Of a stretch of 8,163 bases of DNA, positions 6,001-8,163 are shown piece after piece. Below the pieces are notes generated by a model that worked only from the letters and a program-made list of their open reading frames with translations, was not told the DNA's origin and searched no databases. Both the position numbers and the translations under genes were made by a program. Position 1 is the first letter of the stretch. Each line of letters starts with the position of its first letter. This DNA is from RGIG1918 sp045536045 (lineage in GTDB: Bacteria > Cyanobacteriota > Vampirovibrionia > Gastranaerophilales > Gastranaerophilaceae), in assembly GCA_045536045.1 (NCBI GenBank), contig JAZSMU010000108.1, forward strand, positions 1 through 8,163, read 5' to 3'.

Positions 6001-8163
6001 TGATGGCAACGGCTTCACAATTTCTAACTACGATGGCGAACACGGCTTATTTATTTCAATAGATGGTGGCGAAGTTAAAAACTTAACACTTGAAAACTTT
6101 AATATCACTGCAAATGAAAAAGGCAATGTTGGTGCTTTAGCTGGAAATGTAAGTGCTTCATTAAATGAAGTAGTTATAGATAATGTTCATGTTGTTGGTG
6201 GCAGTGTTATTCATACATCAACAAGCACAGACCATTGCTTTGCTGGTGGCTTAATTGGCGAAATTTATAATAGCAAACAAGCAACTGTACAAATTTCAAA
6301 TTCTTCATCAAGTGCAGAAGTTTCAGGACACTACTGGGTGGGTGGCTTAATTGGCTATGTTCTTTCAGAGCAATATGAAGGAACTGGTGCTATTGGCGGA
6401 GATATAATTATTGAAAATTCTTCTGCTACAGGAAATGTTTCTGGCACAAATTACGTTGGTGGTTTAATTGGACGTCTTTCAACTAATGGAGAAGAAAACA
6501 CTTCAACAGTTTTAGTGAAAAACAGCTGGGCTTCTGGAGATGTTACTTCTGCTGAAGGCACTACTGGTGGTGCATTTGGTGATATTTACAATAATTCATC
6601 AGCAATAATAAATGTAGAAAATGTGTCTGCATCAGGCTCAGTTTCAGGTGTTGACTTTGTTGGTGGATTTGCAGGTCAAGTTCGCAATGTTTCTTCTGGC
6701 GAAATCAATATAAGCAAATCTTACGCAATAGGAGATGTTTCTGGTAATTCTCAAGTTGGTGGCTTTATTGGTAATGTTTCTGGCATAAGAACTAAAGTTG
6801 AAGAAAATGTTTATGAATACTCACTAAATATCACAGATTCATTCAGCACAGGTGATGTTGATGCAAAAGGTATTGCTGGTGGCTTTATTGGTCAAATGAC
6901 AGGTGCTAGCATATCTTACTCATACTCTTTAGGTAATGTTAAAGGTGCAAATAGCGTTGGTGGCTTTATTGGCTACTTAAATGGCTCATCAAGCATTTTA
7001 AGTGCATATTCAGCAGGTGATGTAGATGGTGCTGCTGGTGTTCTTACTGGCAACTTCGGTGGCTTTATTGGATATGTTAACGCTGAATACAACAGTGCAA
7101 ACAATGTTGATAATAGCGTAACGCTTCAAAATGTATTCTCTAAAGGTCAAGTTGACAGAAATGATATGATTCTAAACGGCACAAGAGCTGGCTTTATTGG
7201 AAATACAAATGACGGTGCTAAAATAGAATTCCCTGTATTTGAATCAGACACAGGCATTATCAACTATGGTTTTGTTACTCAAGTTAATGCAAATGTAACA
7301 ACTAAAGCAACAAGCTCTGGTATTAACTATAACAAACAAAACAACTACATTTCAGGAATGAGATTTGACGAAGGCTTTGCGTCATTCAGCGCTGGTTGGT
7401 TTGAAAATGTTACTAATATGTCTTCTATTTTAGGCGACTTAGAAGGCGAACATTGGCTATTCGGTGCTTGGGGCGTAAGCTTTACTAACCCAATTCTTCA
7501 CAGCATTGTTACAGAAAATGTTGAATTTAACCCTAACTACACAAGCTCTGAAAATGTTGGTGATAAAAATGGTATTATTATAAATCTTGACGGCACAGAA
7601 AGCAATTATCAATCTGTATATCAAGAAAAAGTTCTTCCAGATGGCGAAGCAGGCAATATTCTTACAATAGATATCGCTTTTGACTTTATGACAACACTTG
7701 GTGCATTTGGTAAAGATGTTAAGTTTGATGTTATGGGAACAGGCGAAATTACTGCTATTCAAGATTACAACAGAGTAATTTTAGATGAACTTGCAGCTGC
7801 TATTAACGGCAAAGATGCAGGCTTAGACGAAGACAAAGAAAAAATCCACGCGACAATGCGTAGAATACAAAAATTACTCAACAAAGAAGCTTCTAAATTA
7901 TTAGATACTAAAAATAATGCAACAAACTACGCAAGCACTAAAGTTAACACTGAAGGCTTATCAAGCAAAAAAGAAGAGTCTAATGAAAATGTTAATAGCG
8001 AAGAGCTTCTAAGCCAAATCAAAAATACAATTAAATCAAGCTCTGGCAATATGCTTAAGGCTCTATTAAGCTTCAATAAATACACAACTGATAACAAATC
8101 TTCTGGCTTGAGTGGTCTAAAATCTCAACAAAGCTCATTAAGCAGTGGCACAAGCGAAATTAA
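1..8163 (+). CDS. Giant GLUG-repeat adhesin-like protein, partial at both ends
   Basis: Frame 2 is open across the whole window (codons start at 2; the last complete codon is 8159-8161), giving 2,720 residues with no stop. About 65 copies of G-G-[ILVF]-[AVI]-G recur every 28-35 residues, usually preceded by a strand such as [NT]-S-[YF]-[SA]-T-G-[NT]-V. This is the GLUG motif family, known from streptococcal IgA1 proteases and many large bacterial surface proteins, where it forms rungs of a beta-helix. Composition is rich in G, T, S, N, A and V, with only 5 Cys, 12 Pro and 13 Trp (all TGG), as expected of an exported fibrous protein. Three solenoid domains with opening and closing modules are followed by a different C-terminal tail. 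A role as a surface adhesin or secreted filamentous protein is inferred. No catalytic motif was seen. Signal peptide, secretion domain, ribosome binding site, promoter and stop codon all lie outside the window. The first in-frame ATG (485) sits within the repeats and is not a start. Confidence 0.93.
2..1300 (+). repeat. GLUG ladder 1, first part: 16 short rungs of the G-G-[I/V] type
   Basis: Residues 1 to about 433 hold 16 motifs, from N-V-G-G-V-V-G at 5-25 to Q-A-G-G-V-V-G at 1277-1297. Mean spacing is about 85 bases (28 residues). The core hydrophobic residue is always Ile or Val, most often as Y-T-G-G-I-A-G or Y-V-G-G-I-A-G. The Tyr/Phe two positions before the first Gly is typical of this block and becomes rarer downstream. 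Each rung alternates a polar strand rich in N, T and S with the Gly-rich turn, as in a right-handed beta-helix. The block contains one Pro, one Trp (residue 379) and one Cys (residue 414). No opening module precedes it here, so the domain begins upstream of the window. Confidence 0.87.
1628..1741 (+). repeat. 27-base direct repeat in adjacent rungs
   Basis: A 27-base string is identical at 1628-1654 and 1715-1741, offset by 87 bases (29 codons), and encodes N-V-G-G-F-I-G-L-I in both. Its first 24 bases recur at 5132-5155, in ladder 2. The repeat is in phase with the reading frame, so unequal crossing-over or slippage between copies would remove or add one whole rung without a frameshift. Confidence 0.85.
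2303..2422 (+). repeat. 27-base direct repeat in adjacent rungs
   Basis: Identical 27-base copies lie at 2303-2329 and 2396-2422, 93 bases (31 codons) apart. Both encode S-Y-T-G-G-L-I-G-Y. The flanks are also alike (G-A-V-T-G-T-D before the first copy, G-A-V-S-G-T before the second, differing by one inserted codon). This looks like a fairly recent one-rung duplication. Confidence 0.85.
3242..3460 (+). other. Closing module of solenoid domain 1
   Basis: Residues 1081-1153 lack the Gly-Gly motif and match the equivalent segments at 5564-5761 and 7256-7501. The shared frame is Y-A-Y-L-R-Q at 3260-3277, then W-F 44 residues later (3392-3397), then a final Trp 20 residues after that (3452). An M-x-F-x(4)-W-F stretch precedes the last strand, resembling the M...F..W...W segments that commonly follow GLUG arrays in bacterial surface proteins (from general knowledge, not a search). 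It is probably a C-terminal cap that shields the end of the beta-helix. Bases 3473-3529 then form a short linker to the next domain. Confidence 0.72.
3461..3472 (+). other. RGDS tetrapeptide at the domain 1/2 boundary
   Basis: Codons AGA-GGC-GAT-AGC encode Arg-Gly-Asp-Ser at residues 1154-1157, directly after the last Trp strand of closing module 1 and before the linker. RGD is the classic integrin-binding tripeptide of host matrix proteins and of some bacterial adhesins. It is the only RGD in the window and does not occur at the matching place in the other two domains. The residues are certain. An integrin-binding function is speculative, since three-residue motifs arise by chance in proteins this long. 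Confidence 0.4.
3530..3853 (+). other. Opening module of solenoid domain 2
   Basis: Residues 1177-1284 show the usual entry to a GLUG beta-helix: a helix-like segment (V-F-E-L-Q-S-A-L, 3548-3571), a strand with N-D-I-D-F-S-G-F-D-W (3599-3628), then L-N-G-N-G-Y-S-L-K-N-L (3656-3688) and G-I-F-G (3701-3712). After these come D-F-N-I-T-G and a degenerate first rung, G-A-L-A (3788-3799). It aligns with 5846-6157, which has F-D-G-N-G-F-T-I and N-F-N-I-T in the same order. Similar DIDL / DGNGxTI / GLFG sequences precede GLUG arrays in many bacterial surface proteins. It marks the start of a new solenoid domain within the same polypeptide. Confidence 0.75.
4025..4141 (+). repeat. 21-base direct repeat in adjacent rungs
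   Basis: Identical 21-base copies at 4025-4045 and 4121-4141 lie 96 bases (32 codons) apart. Both encode S-V-G-G-I-A-G. The repeat is in frame and separates two rungs whose intervening residues differ, so only the motif itself is conserved at the DNA level. Confidence 0.75.
4952..5067 (+). repeat. 29-base direct repeat in adjacent rungs
   Basis: The longest exact repeat I found is 29 bases, at 4952-4980 and 5039-5067, offset by 87 bases (29 codons). It encodes V-S-G-T-N-N-V-G-G and stops exactly where the core residue changes from Leu (TTA) to Phe (TTT). The two copies therefore belong to the last Leu rung and the first Phe rung of ladder 2. Confidence 0.86.
5564..5761 (+). other. Closing module of solenoid domain 2
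   Basis: Residues 1855-1920 repeat the plan of the module at 3242-3460: D-Y-A-F-V-K-Q (5579-5599), D-W-F 38 residues after the Tyr (5693-5701), and a last Trp 18 residues further on (5750). The Met/Phe-containing stretch before W-F (N-M-F-D-P) is also present. It ends the ladder, and a linker of about 28 residues containing Cys 1934 (5762-5845) leads to domain 3. A capping role is inferred from position and from the loss of the Gly-Gly periodicity. Confidence 0.7.
5846..6157 (+). other. Opening module of solenoid domain 3
   Basis: Residues 1949-2052 begin with a Trp strand and an amphipathic segment (G-W-T-V-I-K then A-D-L-Y-E-A-F-K-R-M). These are followed by L-F-T-D-V-N-M-D-D, F-N-G-K-F-D-G-N-G-F-T-I (5987-6022), G-L-F-I-S-I, then G-G-E-V-K-N-L-T-L-E-N-F-N-I-T and G-A-L-A-G (6131-6145). 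The block order matches 3530-3853. The strand equivalent to N-D-I-D-F has drifted to T-D-V-N-M, and G-I-F-G to G-L-F-I. This supports divergence from a shared ancestral module rather than a recent duplication. Confidence 0.74.
6158..7255 (+). repeat. GLUG ladder 3: 10 long rungs
   Basis: Residues 2053-2418 hold 10 motifs from A-G-G-L-I-G (6242-6259) to A-G-F-I-G (7187-7201), with the widest mean spacing of the three ladders, about 105 bases (35 residues). The first three are Leu type, one is atypical (G-G-A-F-G at 6569-6583), and the remaining six are Phe type. Longer loops between rungs carry more charged residues than in ladders 1 and 2, for example E-E-N near 6491 and K-V-E-E-N near 6794. 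Cys 2079 lies before the first rung. Two Trp occur in rung strands (Y-W-V-G-G and N-S-W-A-S-G). Confidence 0.85.
7256..7501 (+). other. Closing module of solenoid domain 3
   Basis: Residues 2419-2500 contain N-Y-G-F-V-T-Q (7262-7282), G-W-F 44 residues after the Tyr (7394-7402), and Trp residues at 7454 and 7469. Spacing agrees with the modules at 3242-3460 (44, then 20) and 5564-5761 (38, then 18). It ends the last ladder seen in the window, and the strand G-V-S-F-T-N-P-I-L-H leads into the non-repeat tail. Confidence 0.7.
7502..7756 (+). other. Non-repeat, probably beta-rich C-terminal segment
   Basis: Residues 2501-2585 have no GLUG motif. Alternating hydrophobic strands are visible: G-I-I-I-N-L, Q-S-V-Y-Q-E-K-V-L, N-I-L-T-I-D-I-A-F-D-F and V-K-F-D-V-M-G-T-G-E-I. 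They are separated by Gly/Asp turns. It could be a small folded domain linking the solenoid chain to the tail. I do not recognise a family and see no beta-barrel, sortase signal or YadA-like anchor. Confidence 0.5.
7757..7909 (+). other. Charged, probably helical segment
   Basis: Residues 2586-2636 switch to a Lys/Glu/Leu/Ala composition (for example V-I-L-D-E-L-A-A-A-I-N and M-R-R-I-Q-K-L-L-N-K-E-A). Hydrophobic residues recur every 3-4 positions, as in an amphipathic helix or short coiled coil. A Gly/Asp-rich break near 7805-7830 probably separates two helices. It is unlike everything upstream, where charged residues are sparse. Confidence 0.55.
7910..8163 (+). other. Ser/Lys/Asn-rich low-complexity tail, open at the window edge
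   Basis: Residues 2637-2720 are dominated by S, K, N, E and T, with a short helix-like stretch (E-E-L-L-S-Q-I-K, 8003-8026) and another around N-M-L-K-A-L-L-S-F (8048-8074). The tail is probably disordered. The reading frame leaves the window in an incomplete AA- codon (8162-8163), so the true C terminus is not visible. The TAA that ends the window is in another frame. Confidence 0.55.

Noticed and set aside
1..7255. Regularly spaced repeats as a possible CRISPR array or non-coding satellite.
   Set aside because: The repeats are degenerate at DNA level, conserved at protein level, spaced in multiples of three and lie within an open reading frame.
5755..7762. Minus-strand open frames at 5755-6018 and 7457-7762, opposite the less repetitive parts.
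   Set aside because: They lie opposite well-supported coding sequence (opening module 3; closing module 3 and tail) and show no recognisable domain or regulatory signals.
8161..8163. The window ends in TAA, as if a stop codon closed the gene.
   Set aside because: It is in frame 1, whereas the coding frame reads ATT at 8159-8161 and then AA-. Frame 1 has stops close by (for example TAA at 4-6 and at 8056-8058) and gives an implausible peptide near the end.
1..8163. tRNA, rRNA, riboswitch, promoter, terminator, insertion sequence or attachment site.
   Set aside because: The window is fully occupied by coding sequence. I saw no terminator-like GC-rich hairpin with a T-run, no inverted-repeat-bounded element and no RNA gene signature.

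Overview
The whole window lies inside one giant gene. Reading frame 2 of the + strand (codons starting at position 2) stays open from the first base to the last: 2,720 complete codons, no stop, no start, and no second gene on either strand. The product is a secreted, adhesin-like repeat protein built from about 65 GLUG-type motifs (G-G-[I/L/V/F]-[A/V/I]-G) spaced roughly 28-35 residues apart. Such motifs mark the rungs of a right-handed parallel beta-helix (beta-solenoid). Both ends of the gene are outside the window, so the signal peptide or secretion domain and the extreme C terminus cannot be seen. Residue numbers below count from the first complete codon in the window.

Layout: (1) solenoid domain 1, missing its N-terminal part, has about 36 rungs (2-3241) and an aromatic closing module (3242-3460). 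(2) Solenoid domain 2 has an opening module (3530-3853), 19 rungs (3854-5563) and a closing module (5564-5761). (3) Solenoid domain 3 has an opening module (5846-6157), 10 rungs (6158-7255) and a closing module (7256-7501). (4) A non-repetitive C-terminal region (7502-8163) runs from a beta-rich segment through a charged, probably helical segment to a Ser/Lys/Asn-rich tail. The opening and closing modules can be aligned with one another, so the protein is a chain of at least three homologous solenoid domains.

Organism: the DNA is AT-rich (about 35-38% GC by eye), with A/T-ending codons favoured and no in-frame TGA. All 13 tryptophans are TGG, which fits the standard bacterial code. GLUG arrays of this size are typical of large surface or secreted proteins of bacteria, often host-associated or gut lineages with AT-rich genomes. 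The sequence does not allow a phylum to be named. No RNA gene, mobile element, CRISPR array, promoter or terminator is supported.

The most interesting observations are the modular architecture with matched caps, a trend in which the core residue of the motif becomes Phe before every closing cap, codon signatures that distinguish motif subtypes, near-identical in-phase repeats that could drive length variation, a single RGDS tetrapeptide at the first domain boundary, and a C-terminal tail unlike the rest with no recognisable anchor inside the window.
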